DNA of 64,000 bases from Prevotella koreensis (GCF_003977605.1 NZ_RYYU01000001.1:1502539-1566538), one strand, 5' to 3'; positions 1-9,561 are shown, counted from the stretch's first letter. Program-made: numbers and translations. Notes: generated by a model not told the origin, from the sequence alone.

Positions 1-225
1 CCTTTTAAAAACAAAAAAGAGGACGATATGAATCTCTCACTTCGGCCTCCTGAAAACTTCAGCGTATTTGAATCTTGCCTAATGTAACAATGCAAAGCAT
101 CATAAAAATAAAGGCAACAATCAACATTACGCATGTTTAAAAATCTAATAACATAATCTTTACCTTAAATCTATCAAACTACTAACCTATGAAAACTTTT
201 GTGATGTATTCTCACGAACACACTG
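1..225 (-). other. probable 5' leader of a gene beyond the left edge
   Basis: No credible coding frame is visible here. A good promoter at 226-256 points left, so this stretch is probably the long untranslated leader of a minus-strand gene that starts outside the window. Long leaders of this kind are common in Bacteroidetes. Nothing in it matches a riboswitch that I recognise. Confidence 0.4.
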
Positions 226-256
226 CAAAGGTAAGCAGTTTCTATGAATTTCGCAA
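226..256 (-). promoter_or_regulatory. leftward Bacteroidetes promoter
   Basis: Read on the minus strand, a TACCTTTG -7 box (226-233) follows TTG (254-256) with a 20-bp spacer, close to the TTTG/TAnnTTTG consensus. It would drive a gene outside the window. Confidence 0.5.
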
Positions 257-328
257 CAGCAGGTGTCAAAAAATGCCTTTTTACGTTATTATTTTGACAT
301 AAATCAACACCTGCGGCGTTGTTGCTTT

Positions 329-1819
329 CTATTTGTTCAGATTCCATGTTGCACCGTCCTTGGTGTCTTTCACCTCGAAACCGGCAGCGGCAAGTTCGTC
401 GCGAATCTTGTCTGATGTGGCCCAGTCTTTATCGGCCTTTGCCTTTGAGCGCAGCGACAGCACCATATCTACCACCTTTCCGTAGGCCTCCTCGCGTGCC
501 GCATTGTTGGTATCGCCGGCCGCTTTCAGTCCGAGGATGTCGAAAGCAAACAGATGTAACACCTCTGAAAGTTCCTTCAGACATGCCTCGCAGATTGTAG
601 CCTTGTGGTCGATGAGCGAGTTTATGACATGGCAAGCCTCGAAGAGATGACTTATCACTATCTGTGTCTGCATGTCATCATTCATTGCGTCATAGCATTT
701 TTGGCGCAACTCTTTCACGGTTTTTTCCGTCTGCGGGTCGCACTTTTCAGATACCGGAACGCGTTTGAGGTCTTTTATGCCCTGCATCAGTCGTTCGAGA
801 CCTTTCTCACTCGCCTTCAGTGCTTCGTTTGAGAAGTCCACCGTGCCGCGATAGTGCGCTCCAAGAATGAAGAAGCGTATCGTCATAGGACCGTATGCCT
901 GCTCAAGCGAGTCGTGGTTGCCGGTGAAGAACTGCTCAAGGGTTATGAAATTGCCGAGCGACTTGCCCATTTTCTGGCCATTGATTGTTATCATATTGTT
1001 GTGCATCCAGTACTTCACCATGTCGTCACCCTGTGATGCTGCCGACTGTGCAATCTCACATTCGTGGTGCGGAAAGACAAGATCCATGCCTCCGCCGTGA
1101 ATGTCGAAGTGGTTGCCGAGATACTTTTTGCCCATCGCCGTGCACTCGCAATGCCAGCCGGGGAAGCCCTCGCTCCACGGCGAACGCCAACGCATGATAT
1201 GCTCCGGCTGTGCTTTCTTCCACAGAGCGAAATCCACTTGGTTGCGCTTCTCGCCCACTCCATCGAGTTGTCGCGAATTGTTTATAACATCATCAAGGTT
1301 TCTTCCGCTCAGTTTTCCATATTTGAATTTCTTATTATACTTCTCAATATCGAAATAAACCGAACCGTTGCTCTCGTAAGCATATCCGTTATCAATAATC
1401 TGTTGCACCAGTTCCTGTTGCTCGATGATATGCCCCGTGGCATGCGGTTCTATCGATGGCGGCAGCACATTGAGCACATTCATCGCATCATGGTAGCGAT
1501 TGGTGTAGTGCTGCGCTATCTCCATTGGCTCAAGTTGCTCAAGTCGAGCCTTCTTCTCTATCTTGTCATCGCCCTCGTCGGCATCGTGTTCGAGGTGTCC
1601 CACATCGGTAATATTCCTCACGTAGCGCACCTTATATCCGAGATGTTTCAAGTATCTGAACAATATGTCGAATGTTATGGCAGGGCGGGCGTGTCCCAAA
1701 TGCGGGTCGCCATATACCGTAGGGCCGCACACATACATACCCACGTTGGGCGCATGAAGCGGTTCGAAACGTTCTTTCTGCCTATGCAGTGTGTTGTAAA
1801 TCAAAAAATTCTGTTCCAT
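329..1819 (-). CDS. cysS: cysteine--tRNA ligase
   Basis: This is a class I aminoacyl-tRNA synthetase that charges tRNA-Cys with cysteine in the cytoplasm. The protein has 496 residues, a normal length. The N-terminus carries [16 protein letters not shown], giving the HLGH form of the HIGH motif and the first zinc ligand. [11 protein letters not shown] and [10 protein letters not shown] supply further zinc ligands. [11 protein letters not shown] is the KMSKS loop. The C-terminal helical anticodon-binding region ends in [13 protein letters not shown] two codons upstream (1825) is also in frame, but the ATG at 1819 gives the conserved start MEQNFLIYN. It stands alone with its own promoter. Confidence 0.96.
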   Translation of the reverse strand: MEQNFLIYNTLHRQKERFEPLHAPNVGMYVCGPTVYGDPHLGHARPAITFDILFRYLKHLGYKVRYVRNITDVGHLEHDADEGDDKIEKKARLEQLEPMEIAQHYTNRYHDAMNVLNVLPPSIEPHATGHIIEQQELVQQIIDNGYAYESNGSVYFDIEKYNKKFKYGKLSGRNLDDVINNSRQLDGVGEKRNQVDFALWKKAQPEHIMRWRSPWSEGFPGWHCECTAMGKKYLGNHFDIHGGGMDLVFPHHECEIAQSAASQGDDMVKYWMHNNMITINGQKMGKSLGNFITLEQFFTGNHDSLEQAYGPMTIRFFILGAHYRGTVDFSNEALKASEKGLERLMQGIKDLKRVPVSEKCDPQTEKTVKELRQKCYDAMNDDMQTQIVISHLFEACHVINSLIDHKATICEACLKELSEVLHLFAFDILGLKAAGDTNNAAREEAYGKVVDMVLSLRSKAKADKDWATSDKIRDELAAAGFEVKDTKDGATWNLNK

Positions 1820-1842
1820 AATCACTGTTGTTTATTAGTTTG

Positions 1843-1850
1843 CAAAGGTA
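1843..1850 (-). promoter_or_regulatory. cysS promoter -7 box
   Basis: The minus strand reads TACCTTTG about 24 bp before the cysS start. The -33 element is not clear. Confidence 0.5.
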
Positions 1851-1949
1851 ATAAAAATATAATGAAGAACGATAAAGGAAGGTGGTTTTTTATTCATCTT
1901 AACAGCCAAAACGACATCTGCAAAATGAAAAAACATTACTACATAAGTG

Positions 1950-2918
1950 TCAATTAACCGCTTTCTCTTTCCCGAAAAAGAACGGAGAGAGACGGAGCAG
2001 ATCTGAAACGTGCCCGATAAGGAGACTGCCAAGGGTGGCAATGGTCACGGTGACGATGCAGAAAGAGAATCCGCTGGGGTCGAAAGATAAAAAAAGGGGT
2101 TGGTAGAGTTTTGAAACAGCTGTGAATATGGGGGAGAAGAGCAACAGCAACAGGGTGTTTCTTCCCACAAAAAGCAAAGGACGACGCATTCTGCTGCTCG
2201 TGAAACGATATATATATAATATGAAAGAGATCATGAAAAAGACTATTGCCATTCCGCCAATCGTGGCGCGGTCGAGTTGCGAAGGCATGAAAAGGGCTAT
2301 CGAAAGCACCGGAAGCACCGCCCACCATGCAGGGTGGAATACTGCGAGAAACCTCATTCCGAGTAGGCTTATCATCGCTCCGGCCATGAAATACATGGCA
2401 TTGGGCAGACTTACGAGTCCACAGAAACCTAACAGCAGACATCCTGCCACCGCAACAAGAAACCGCAACATGGGCTTTATCGCCCTCAGTCGCATGGCAA
2501 AATAACATACCATAGAACACAATATCCATGTATGCAGATACCAATAAGGGCCAAGCGGATGCAAGAAAATTTTGTCGAAAAGCAGCATTGGCGTAATATT
2601 GTCAATGTGTTCGCGTATCGGCAGCAGCGAGGCCATTACCACATAAGCAGTTTCCATGACCAAATAGGGAATGAATATCCACATCATCGACTTCATGAAA
2701 GTTGCCATTTTCTTATCCGTATTGCACAGATAACCTGATACAAGGAGAAACGCCGGCATGTGGAAAGTATATACGAACTGCTTCGCAAAGGCGTAAGTGT
2801 CGCCGATATAGACGATGTGGAACGTTATCATCAACAGTATCAAGACACACCGCAAGAAGTCAATCTCTTCCAATCTCTGTTTCATTCTCCCTTTACTTCT
2901 TTTCGTTTCAACTGTCAT
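1950..2918 (-). CDS. acyltransferase family 3 membrane protein
   Basis: This 322-residue integral membrane protein has about ten hydrophobic segments. It resembles the acyltransferase 3 family (OafA/NodX-like), which moves acyl groups onto surface glycans. The opening EEIDFLRCVLILLMITFH matches the family start, where a short charged stretch precedes an Arg and a His at the end of the first membrane helix. The ATG overlaps the stop of the small lipoprotein gene by one base (TAATG), which supports this start over the internal MKQRLEEIDF. It is last in a minus-strand set with DUF4254, a GT9 glycosyltransferase and the lipoprotein, so a role in LPS or capsule decoration is likely. The substrate cannot be told from sequence. 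Confidence 0.8.
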   Translation of the reverse strand: MTVETKRSKGRMKQRLEEIDFLRCVLILLMITFHIVYIGDTYAFAKQFVYTFHMPAFLLVSGYLCNTDKKMATFMKSMMWIFIPYLVMETAYVVMASLLPIREHIDNITPMLLFDKIFLHPLGPYWYLHTWILCSMVCYFAMRLRAIKPMLRFLVAVAGCLLLGFCGLVSLPNAMYFMAGAMISLLGMRFLAVFHPAWWAVLPVLSIALFMPSQLDRATIGGMAIVFFMISFILYIYRFTSSRMRRPLLFVGRNTLLLLLFSPIFTAVSKLYQPLFLSFDPSGFSFCIVTVTIATLGSLLIGHVSDLLRLSPFFFGKEKAVN

Positions 2919-3091
2919 TACGCGAATACCATACAGCGAGAGTGTTCATTCTGATTCACCGGGGTGGTCTTCATCAGCAAGTCTGTCCTAAAGCATTCCG
3001 AGTCCGGCATTTCCTTTCGCTGCCTCATACAAGCGGCGAGAAGGGCGAGGAAGAGCATTGCGGAGAGAATAAATTTTATTTTCTCGGTCAT
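2918..3091 (-). CDS. small (57-residue) predicted lipoprotein
   Basis: This short reading frame fills the gap between the glycosyltransferase and acyltransferase genes. It starts MTEKIKFILSAMLFLALLAAC: a positive N-terminus, a hydrophobic core and an LLAAC lipobox, so Cys21 would be lipidated. The mature part is only about 37 residues, polar, with two further Cys. It lies 16 bp after the upstream gene, and its TAA shares a base with the ATG of the acyltransferase, which argues for translational coupling. I know of no family for it. A small membrane-anchored helper of the glycan operon is a guess. Confidence 0.65.
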   Translation of the reverse strand: MTEKIKFILSAMLFLALLAACMRQRKEMPDSECFRTDLLMKTTPVNQNEHSRCMVFA

Positions 3092-3107
3092 TGTTTGAAA
3101 TACAATC

Positions 3108-4154
3108 CTACTTCAAGAAACTCTCAATCCGGCCGGCCACCTGTTCCGGAGTGATGCTGTTCAGGCAAGCATAATCACCGCGATGACACGGGCTGTTTCC
3201 GAATATACTGCACGGCCGGCATGGCATATCGACCTGTATGACAGTCGCTTCCGACTGATTCCAACCCTTGAAACCGGCCAATGTATGCGTTGCCCCCCAT
3301 ATACTAACAACCGGTGTGGCAACGAGCGATGCAAGGTGCATGTTCGCGCTGTCCATTGAAAGCATCACGTCGAGGTGGCTCATGAGTATAAGTTCGTTGC
3401 GAAAGCCTTGCACCATGCGCGGCACCACAGAGCAACGAGGCTCCTCGCCGGCCCATGCGTCCATCACTTTCAGTTCCTTCTCGCCTCCACCGAACAGGAA
3501 TATGCGTGCCGTCGGATGACTTTTGAGCAATAGTTTTATCGTCTCAAATGTCTTTTCTTTGGGATAGACCTTACCTTCATGGGCGGCAAACGGAGCCACG
3601 CCGATCCATTTTTGCGAATCCTTTTTTCCACCTATGGCCGCTTCTATCTCATGCAACGGCCCTCCTTCGGGTGGGAACAGCGAAGTAAAATCCAGTTCTA
3701 CAGGATAGCCCAAACGCGCCAACACATCGGCATATTTCTCGAACGATGTCTGCTGTGGGACAAGTTTCTTGTCGTTTTTCCTTGTCAGTGCCTTCCTGCC
3801 TCGACGATTCTTGTTGATATGTTCCACGTGATAACGCGCCGCACTGAATCTCATTCTAAGATAACTTGAGCGCAACACATCGTGCAGGTCGGCAACAGCG
3901 GTAAAATTCTTCGCCACCAACCGTCTGTAAAGAGCATTGAGTCCTTTTACACCGCAATACTCTTTATTGAAGTCGGCTCCCATAAATCCCACATTCGGGG
4001 CAATCCCCTCGAACAGCGGGCGCATAAAAGAACGACTCAGTACGGTAATGCGCAGGTCGGGATATTGCCGTGCGAGCGAACTCACCACAGGCACGGTCAT
4101 CGCCACATCTCCAAGCGCGGAGAACCTTATTATTAATATGTGCTCGGTTCTCAT
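3108..4154 (-). CDS. glycosyltransferase family 9 (heptosyltransferase-like)
   Basis: The protein has 348 residues, the usual length for GT9 enzymes such as WaaC/WaaF, which add heptose or related sugars to the lipid A core at the inner membrane. The N-terminus ILIIRFSALGDVAMTVPV is the family signature. IGVAPFAAHEGKVYPKE matches the nucleotide-sugar binding loop at the start of the C-terminal Rossmann domain. SMDSANMHLASLVATPVV matches the conserved SxDSGxMHLAxA motif, with Ala in place of Gly. The DUF4254 gene ends 5 bp upstream, a pairing often seen in Bacteroidetes. The sugar donor and acceptor are not predictable. Confidence 0.9.
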   Translation of the reverse strand: MRTEHILIIRFSALGDVAMTVPVVSSLARQYPDLRITVLSRSFMRPLFEGIAPNVGFMGADFNKEYCGVKGLNALYRRLVAKNFTAVADLHDVLRSSYLRMRFSAARYHVEHINKNRRGRKALTRKNDKKLVPQQTSFEKYADVLARLGYPVELDFTSLFPPEGGPLHEIEAAIGGKKDSQKWIGVAPFAAHEGKVYPKEKTFETIKLLLKSHPTARIFLFGGGEKELKVMDAWAGEEPRCSVVPRMVQGFRNELILMSHLDVMLSMDSANMHLASLVATPVVSIWGATHTLAGFKGWNQSEATVIQVDMPCRPCSIFGNSPCHRGDYACLNSITPEQVAGRIESFLK

Positions 4155-4159
4155 CTACC

Positions 4160-4765
4160 TTATTTCTTGCCGTAGAGCACAGGATTGGTAGCCGGATCGT
4201 TATACATCTTCATTTGGCGATATACCTTCATATATTTCCTACCGGTCTCAATATCCTCAAGAAGTTGGTCGATAGCCGTAGATAAGTCAACCTGCTGCTC
4301 TTTCAACACCTCCAATTTCTGCGCACATTTCGCCAGATGCTCTTCCGAAGCATCATTACGAGCGGCCTGTTCGGCCATGTGGTATATTTTCAGTGCCAAA
4401 ATACTGAGGCGGTCTATCGCCCATGCCGGACTCTCGGTATTGAGTCTTGCCTCTTCCAAAGGCTTTATTTCGCTGTATTTCTGACGGAAATAAGTGTCTA
4501 TTTGTTCAACGAGGTCGGTTCTGTCCTGATTGCTTCGATCGATGCGTCTCTTCAGTATCAGAGCCTCCGCCGGGTCGATGTTCGGGTCGCGTATTATGTC
4601 CTCAAAATGCCACTGCACGGTGTCAATCCAGCATTTCAAGTATAGCCTGTTCTCGATAGAGTCACATTCATACGGGTTGTTGATAGGAGTATCAACGTTG
4701 TCGGCAACATGGTAGTCTTTAATTGCCTTGTCGAAAATCTCGTTACAGAGTTGTGTAAATGACAT
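4160..4765 (-). CDS. DUF4254 domain protein
   Basis: This 201-residue soluble, highly charged and mostly helical protein opens SFTQLCNEIFDKAIKDYH and contains NPYECDSIENRLYLKCWIDTVQWHFEDIIRDP, which I recognise as the DUF4254 family. It has no signal peptide or membrane segment. It is the first gene of the envelope operon, with a consensus promoter just upstream, and it precedes the GT9 gene by 5 bp. The biochemical role is unknown. Constant linkage to heptosyltransferase-like genes suggests a function in lipopolysaccharide core assembly. Confidence 0.85.
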   Translation of the reverse strand: MSFTQLCNEIFDKAIKDYHVADNVDTPINNPYECDSIENRLYLKCWIDTVQWHFEDIIRDPNIDPAEALILKRRIDRSNQDRTDLVEQIDTYFRQKYSEIKPLEEARLNTESPAWAIDRLSILALKIYHMAEQAARNDASEEHLAKCAQKLEVLKEQQVDLSTAIDQLLEDIETGRKYMKVYRQMKMYNDPATNPVLYGKK

Positions 4766-4789
4766 TTGGTGTTTTATTTAGATTTGATG

Positions 4790-4820
4790 CAAATTTAAAT
4801 ATTTATTTTCAAACGGCAAA
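4790..4820 (-). promoter_or_regulatory. promoter of the DUF4254/GT9 operon
   Basis: The minus strand carries TTTG (4817-4820), a 19-bp spacer and TAAATTTG (4790-4797), an exact Bacteroidetes promoter, 25 bp before the DUF4254 start. Confidence 0.7.
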
Positions 4821-4898
4821 GTTTTTAAGTAAAAACATCAAAAACATGCACACATAGGGGTGGTGTGTGCAAACAAAATGTTTTTTTTCGTTGAAATA

Positions 4899-4930
4899 TT
4901 TGCACACATGAATAAAAAGTTGTTCCTTTG
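4899..4930 (+). promoter_or_regulatory. acpP promoter
   Basis: TTTG (4899-4902), a 20-bp spacer and TTCCTTTG (4923-4930) fit the TTTG/TAnnTTTG pattern with one mismatch in the -7 box. Confidence 0.55.
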
Positions 4931-4983
4931 CAGCCGATTTTTATATATTAGTGAATATTATTAACATTAAAAAAATTACAATT

Positions 4984-5220
4984 ATGTCAGAAATTGAATC
5001 TAAAGTAAGAGACATCATCGTTGAGAAACTCGGTGTAAACGAGGAAGAAGTTAAGCCAGAAGCAAGTTTCACAAACGACCTTGGCGCAGACTCTTTGGAT
5101 ACAGTAGAGTTGATCATGGAGTTTGAGAAAGAATTCAACATCTCTATTCCGGACGATCAGGCTGAGAAAATCGGTACGGTAGGCGATGCTATCGCATACA
5201 TCGAGGACAACCAGAAATAA
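4984..5220 (+). CDS. acpP: acyl carrier protein
   Basis: This 78-residue acidic protein carries growing fatty acyl chains on a phosphopantetheine arm. The attachment site is Ser37 in [12 protein letters not shown]. The rest ([17 protein letters not shown] helix [20 protein letters not shown] in helices III-IV) is typical. The frame stays open 33 bp upstream, but [12 protein letters not shown] is the conserved ACP start. fabF follows after 118 bp, the usual order, with a large inverted repeat in the gap. Confidence 0.97.
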   Translation: MSEIESKVRDIIVEKLGVNEEEVKPEASFTNDLGADSLDTVELIMEFEKEFNISIPDDQAEKIGTVGDAIAYIEDNQK

Positions 5221-5238
5221 GATTGTTTAAAATCAGAT

Positions 5239-5314
5239 TGATAATTGATAATTGACATTTGACTATTCATTTATGTTGCTCATTTTGCAGCACTACGTCA
5301 ATTATCAATTATCA
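5239..5314. repeat. 18-bp perfect inverted repeat between acpP and fabF
   Basis: TGATAATTGATAATTGAC (5239-5256) is matched exactly by its reverse complement at 5297-5314, with a 40-bp loop. Each arm is itself built of ATTGATA units. The transcript would fold into a long A-U-rich hairpin between the two genes. A related motif (ATCAATTAC/GTAATTGTCGAT) occurs at about 54465-54490. Confidence 0.75.
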
Positions 5315-5338
5315 GTTATCAATTATTATTATAAATAA

Positions 5339-6601
5339 ATGGAGTTAAAAAGAGTTGTCGTGACAGGGCTTGGTGCCGTAACACCTGTTGGTCTGAATCC
5401 GGAAGAAACGTGGAACAACCTCGTTGCAGGAAAGAGCGGTGCAGCACCTATCACTAATTTTGACACCTCCAAATTCAAAACCAAATTTGCTTGCGAAGTG
5501 AAAGGGCTCGATATCAACCAGTATATCGACCGTAAAGAAGCACGCAAGATTGACCGCTACACGCAGTTGGCACTTATCAGTGCGATACAAGCGGTTGAAG
5601 ACAGCGGAATGAATCTGGAGACTGTTGACAAAGAAAGGATCGGAGTAGTATTCGGTGTAGGAATCGGAGGTATAAAAACCTTTCAGGATGAAATTATTTA
5701 CTATGGACAGAACATAGAAAACGGACCGAAGTTCGGACCGTTCTTCATCCCTAAGATGATCAGCGACATCGCTGCCGGACACATCTCTATCAAATATGGT
5801 TTCCACGGTCCTAACTACGCAACGACAAGTGCTTGTGCATCTTCGACAAACGCATTAGCCGACGCTTTCAATCTTATTCGACTTGGCAAGGCAAACGCCA
5901 TTGTGGCCGGCGGTGCCGAGGCTGCGGTCTGCGAGAGCGGTGTAGGAGGATTCAATGCCATGCATGCACTCTCTACACGCAACGACTCTCCGGAGACTGC
6001 GAGCCGTCCGTTCAGCGCAAGCCGCGACGGATTTGTAATGGCTGAGGGTGCCGGATGCTTCATTCTCGAAGAATTGGAACACGCAAAAGCACGCGGTGCA
6101 AAGATTTATGCAGAGATGGTGGGAGAGGGAATGAGCGGCGACGCATACCACATCACCGCTTCTCACCCCGAAGGTCTCGGTGCAAGACTCGTTATGGAGA
6201 ATGCCCTCAAGGACGCAAACCTGACACCGGAGGACATCGACTACATCAACGTGCACGGCACATCGACACCTGTGGGCGACGTTTCTGAGGTGAAAGCCAT
6301 CAAATCCGTATTCGGAGAGGCTGCATATAAACTCAACATAAGTTCCACAAAATCAATGACCGGACACCTGCTCGGTGCTGCCGGTGCGGTGGAAGCAATG
6401 GCGACAGTGCTCGCTGTGCAGAATGACATCATACCGCCTACCATCAACCATAGTGAGGATGACAAGGACGAGGAAATCGACTACAACCTGAACTTCACGT
6501 TCAACAAGGCTCAGAAGCGCGAAGTACGTGCTGCCATGAGCAACACATTCGGTTTCGGCGGACACAATGCGTGTGTTATTTTCAAGAAATATGCTGAGTA
6601 A
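5339..6601 (+). CDS. fabF: beta-ketoacyl-ACP synthase II
   Basis: FabF condenses malonyl-ACP with acyl-ACP to extend fatty acids. The 420-residue length is normal. The thiolase-fold signatures are intact: catalytic Cys166 in TTSACASSTNALADA, and the two active-site His in NVHGTSTPVGD and KSMTGHLLGAAGAVEA. The C-terminal SNTFGFGGHNACVIFK is diagnostic. It begins directly after the inverted repeat downstream of acpP. Its last 11 bp overlap the rnc start, so acpP, fabF and rnc probably form one transcript. Confidence 0.97.
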   Translation: MELKRVVVTGLGAVTPVGLNPEETWNNLVAGKSGAAPITNFDTSKFKTKFACEVKGLDINQYIDRKEARKIDRYTQLALISAIQAVEDSGMNLETVDKERIGVVFGVGIGGIKTFQDEIIYYGQNIENGPKFGPFFIPKMISDIAAGHISIKYGFHGPNYATTSACASSTNALADAFNLIRLGKANAIVAGGAEAAVCESGVGGFNAMHALSTRNDSPETASRPFSASRDGFVMAEGAGCFILEELEHAKARGAKIYAEMVGEGMSGDAYHITASHPEGLGARLVMENALKDANLTPEDIDYINVHGTSTPVGDVSEVKAIKSVFGEAAYKLNISSTKSMTGHLLGAAGAVEAMATVLAVQNDIIPPTINHSEDDKDEEIDYNLNFTFNKAQKREVRAAMSNTFGFGGHNACVIFKKYAE

Positions 6602-7640
6602 TCTCATTGACAGAATAAAACTCCCTTTCCGCAAGGAGAAGGAGTTTTTTTTGGCTCTCTACGATATTATCGGTTTCTATCCGCACAACATAGAATTTTA
6701 TAAAACGGCACTGATGCACAAGAGTATGCACAGCCGCAACGAGAAAGGGCGACCCGTGAACAACGAGCGACTTGAATTCCTCGGCGATGCTGTGCTCGAC
6801 TCCGTGGTGGGACATATCGTTTACAATCACTTTCCGGGCAAACGTGAGGGATTCCTAACCAACACACGCTCTAAGATAGTGCAGCGAGAGACCCTCAACC
6901 GACTTGCCGAAGAGATGGGCATAAACCGTCTTATACAGTCGTCGCGAACCAATACGAGCCACAACAACCACATGGGCGGCAACGCTTTCGAGGCTCTCGT
7001 GGGCGCAATCTATCTGGATCGTGGATACGACGCTTGCATGCGCTTCATGGACAAGCGCATATTGGCGCAACTCATAAATATCGACAAAGTGGCTTATAAG
7101 GAAGTCAACTTCAAGTCGAAACTGATAGAATGGAGTCAGAAAAACAAAGTGAGACTGGAGTTCAAACTCGTAAGCAGCGACAAAGACAAGGACGGCAACC
7201 CTACATTCTGCTATAAAGCAGTGCTCGAAGGTATTGACGGTGACATGGGAAGAGGATACTCGAAAAAAGAGAGTCAGCAGCAGGCAAGCCGACTGACGTT
7301 GAGCAGACTGAGAAAGCAACCCAAGTTCATCGATGCCGTGTTTGCCTCTAAGTCCGCAAGAACGAAGATGGAGGAGGAACCGGTGGGAGTGCCCGAGCGC
7401 GAAACAAAGAATGATTTCATCATATCCGACATGAACAACGGCATGCGGAAAGATGCACCAAACACATACCGCGAAGACGGCATTGCCAAAGAAAATGCAA
7501 GAAACAACGACCGCCAATGGCCGGAAAAACAGGACAAAGAAGACGAGTTCGACCTCTCTGATATCTACATAAAGAACAAAGGAGAGTCTTACGAAGAAAT
7601 CATTGCAGCAGCCGAAGCATCTGCATTTGCAGAGAACTGA
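6591..7640 (+). CDS. rnc: ribonuclease III with long C-terminal extension
   Basis: RNase III cuts double-stranded RNA in rRNA and mRNA processing. The catalytic signature NERLEFLGDAVLDSVVGHIVY sits near residues 55-75, and NAFEALVGAIYLDRGYD supplies the second acidic cluster. A double-stranded-RNA-binding domain follows (about 170-245: FKSKLIEWSQKNKV to SQQQASRLTLSRL). The remaining 100 or so residues are charged, low in complexity and absent from the 220-250-residue enzymes of other phyla. The start is taken at ATG 6591, inside the fabF end. A longer frame from 6567 would overlap fabF further and adds no family sequence. Confidence 0.93.
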   Translation: MLSNLIDRIKLPFRKEKEFFLALYDIIGFYPHNIEFYKTALMHKSMHSRNEKGRPVNNERLEFLGDAVLDSVVGHIVYNHFPGKREGFLTNTRSKIVQRETLNRLAEEMGINRLIQSSRTNTSHNNHMGGNAFEALVGAIYLDRGYDACMRFMDKRILAQLINIDKVAYKEVNFKSKLIEWSQKNKVRLEFKLVSSDKDKDGNPTFCYKAVLEGIDGDMGRGYSKKESQQQASRLTLSRLRKQPKFIDAVFASKSARTKMEEEPVGVPERETKNDFIISDMNNGMRKDAPNTYREDGIAKENARNNDRQWPEKQDKEDEFDLSDIYIKNKGESYEEIIAAAEASAFAEN

Positions 7641-7709
7641 TTTATACGGAACGTGCTTTCGGGCGATTGTCGATAACGAAACAATCACTAATCACATTTC
7701 TTCAAGAAA

Positions 7710-7792
7710 CCAATCTCGCCCAATTTGGTTTGCAAATTGGGCGAGATTGGTTTGCAAAATGGGCGAAATTGCTGACCAATTTCGCCCATTTT
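7710..7792. repeat. GGGCGAAATTG palindromic repeat, copy A (two hairpins)
   Basis: Two adjacent perfect palindromes lie here: a 17-bp stem (7710-7726 with 7734-7750) and a 16-bp stem AAAATGGGCGAAATTG (7756-7771) with 7777-7792 and loop CTGAC. The same core recurs at 26391-26447, 38664-38732, 49521-49592 and 57238-57320. This copy lies between rnc and hcp and could also end rnc transcription. Confidence 0.85.
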
Positions 7793-7847
7793 ATACGCGA
7801 CAATTAGGATATATAAAAGAGATTTTAACGTTTCTTATTTACCCCAA

Positions 7848-7891
7848 GTAACATTTGTTACCAATATCCTTTCTTAATGAATATACCTTTG
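7848..7891 (+). promoter_or_regulatory. hcp promoter with Crp/FNR-type palindrome
   Basis: A perfect palindrome GTAACATTTGTTAC (7848-7861) precedes a TACCTTTG -7 box (7884-7891). The palindrome centre is 36.5 bp before the last base of the box, so about -42 from the expected start of transcription. That is the position used by class II activators of the Crp/FNR family. No -33 TTTG is present, as expected for an activator-dependent promoter. An identical arrangement precedes the DUF438 gene at 13184. Confidence 0.7.
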
Positions 7892-7917
7892 CAGTCATAA
7901 TTCAAAAAATAAAATAA

Positions 7918-9561
7918 ATGACAGAAAATAAGATGTTTTGTTTCCAGTGCCAGGAGACTTCAAAAGGAACAGGTTGTACTATTAAGGGTGTATGTGGAAA
8001 AGAGGCAACAACCTCGCAATGGCAGGATTTGCTGTTGAGTGTGGTTCGTGGTGTTGGTACAATTCAGGATGCTGTCGGAGAAAAGGCGAAAGACAATGTT
8101 GCAGAGTTCATTACCGATGCTTTGTTTACGACAATCACTAATGCCAACTTTGATGATCAGAGTATACTGAACAAGGTGGACAAAGGTCTTAATATAAAAA
8201 AACAACTGCTTGAAATAGCTGCAAGCAAAAATATCTCTCTACCGAATTACCAAGAGGTAAGTTGGGGAGGTGAAAAGGCCGATTATGATGCAGAGAGCCG
8301 TCGCGAGAGTATTCTTCGTAATGAAAATGCAGATTTACGCTCGCTCAAAGAATTGACCATACTCGGCTTAAAGGGCATAGCGGCTTACTATGAGCATGCG
8401 GCTCGATTAGGCGAAACAAACGATGATATCATTGCATTTATGTGTAAGGCTCTTGCAATCATCAGTAATCCTGAAGCTGATATGGAAACACTACTTGCAA
8501 CAGTACTTGAAACGGGTAAGTATGGTGTATATGTCATGGCGTTGCTCGATAAAGCAAATACTAAAGCATATGGCAACCCAGAACTTACAAAGGTAAATAT
8601 CGGGGTAGGCAAGAATCCTGGTATTTTGATTTCAGGTCACGACTTAAAAGATATTGAGGAACTGCTCATTCAGACAGATGGTACTGGTGTCGATGTTTAT
8701 ACTCATGGAGAGATGTTGCCCGCTCACTACTACCCACAACTAAAGAAGTATAAACATCTTGTGGGTAATTATGGCAATGCATGGTGGAAGCAAAAGGAGG
8801 AGTTTGCAAGTTTTAATGGTCCTATTGTGTTTACCACCAATTGTATTGTTCCACCAGCATTGTCCGCAGAATACAACAATCGCGTGTTCACAACTAATTC
8901 TACTGGTTTTCCTGGTTGGAAGCATATTGAAGCTGGTAAGGATGGGCACAAGGACTTCTCCGAGGTGATAAAACTTGCAAAGACATGCGATGCACCAAAT
9001 GAGATAGAGAGTGGTGAGATTATCGGTGGTTTTGCCCATGCTCAGGTTTTTGCCCTTGCTGATCAGATTGTAGAGGCAGTGAAGAGTGGGGCTATACGTA
9101 AATTCGTGGTTATGAGTGGCTGTGACGGCCGTATGAAGAGTCGCAACTACTATGAAGATTTTGCTAAAGCTTTACCAAATGATGTGGTAATTCTTACCAG
9201 TGGGTGTGCAAAGTTTAAGTACAACAAACTGAACCTTGGCGATATCAATGGTATTCCTCGTGTGTTGGATGCAGGTCAGTGCAACGATTCATATTCTTGG
9301 GCTGTAGTGGCTTTGAAACTAAAAGAAATATTTGGTGCAAACGATATCAACGACCTGCCAATATTCTTCAATATTGCATGGTATGAACAGAAGGCCGTTA
9401 TTGTTCTGTTGGCTCTTCTACATCTTGGCGTGAAAAATATACATATTGGGCCGACCCTTCCTGCATTCGTTTCAGAAGGTGTGCTTCAGGTACTGATTGA
9501 TAACTTCGGTCTTGCTGGGAATTCTACAGTAGAAGAAGATATTCAAAAATATATTATTTAA
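7918..9561 (+). CDS. hcp: hydroxylamine reductase (hybrid cluster protein)
   Basis: This 547-residue cytoplasmic iron-sulfur protein belongs to a family that removes nitric oxide or hydroxylamine under anaerobic nitrosative stress. The N-terminal Cys set C8-x2-C11-x8-C20-x5-C26 binds the 4Fe-4S cluster. The hybrid-cluster ligands lie in the C-terminal half: [41 protein letters not shown] and [12 protein letters not shown]. The length fits the class with the short N-terminal region. It sits alone behind a Crp/FNR-type operator and ends at a clear terminator. The sequence is visibly richer in A+T than rnc, which suggests lateral acquisition of the island. Confidence 0.96.
   Translation: MTENKMFCFQCQETSKGTGCTIKGVCGKEATTSQWQDLLLSVVRGVGTIQDAVGEKAKDNVAEFITDALFTTITNANFDDQSILNKVDKGLNIKKQLLEIAASKNISLPNYQEVSWGGEKADYDAESRRESILRNENADLRSLKELTILGLKGIAAYYEHAARLGETNDDIIAFMCKALAIISNPEADMETLLATVLETGKYGVYVMALLDKANTKAYGNPELTKVNIGVGKNPGILISGHDLKDIEELLIQTDGTGVDVYTHGEMLPAHYYPQLKKYKHLVGNYGNAWWKQKEEFASFNGPIVFTTNCIVPPALSAEYNNRVFTTNSTGFPGWKHIEAGKDGHKDFSEVIKLAKTCDAPNEIESGEIIGGFAHAQVFALADQIVEAVKSGAIRKFVVMSGCDGRMKSRNYYEDFAKALPNDVVILTSGCAKFKYNKLNLGDINGIPRVLDAGQCNDSYSWAVVALKLKEIFGANDINDLPIFFNIAWYEQKAVIVLLALLHLGVKNIHIGPTLPAFVSEGVLQVLIDNFGLAGNSTVEEDIQKYII

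Noticed and set aside
1064..1957. A 297-residue frame opposite cysS.
   Set aside because: It is the antisense of a highly conserved synthetase gene and has no family features.
6855..7688. A 277-residue frame opposite rnc.
   Set aside because: Antisense shadow of a conserved gene, with Cys- and Phe-rich composition typical of such shadows.
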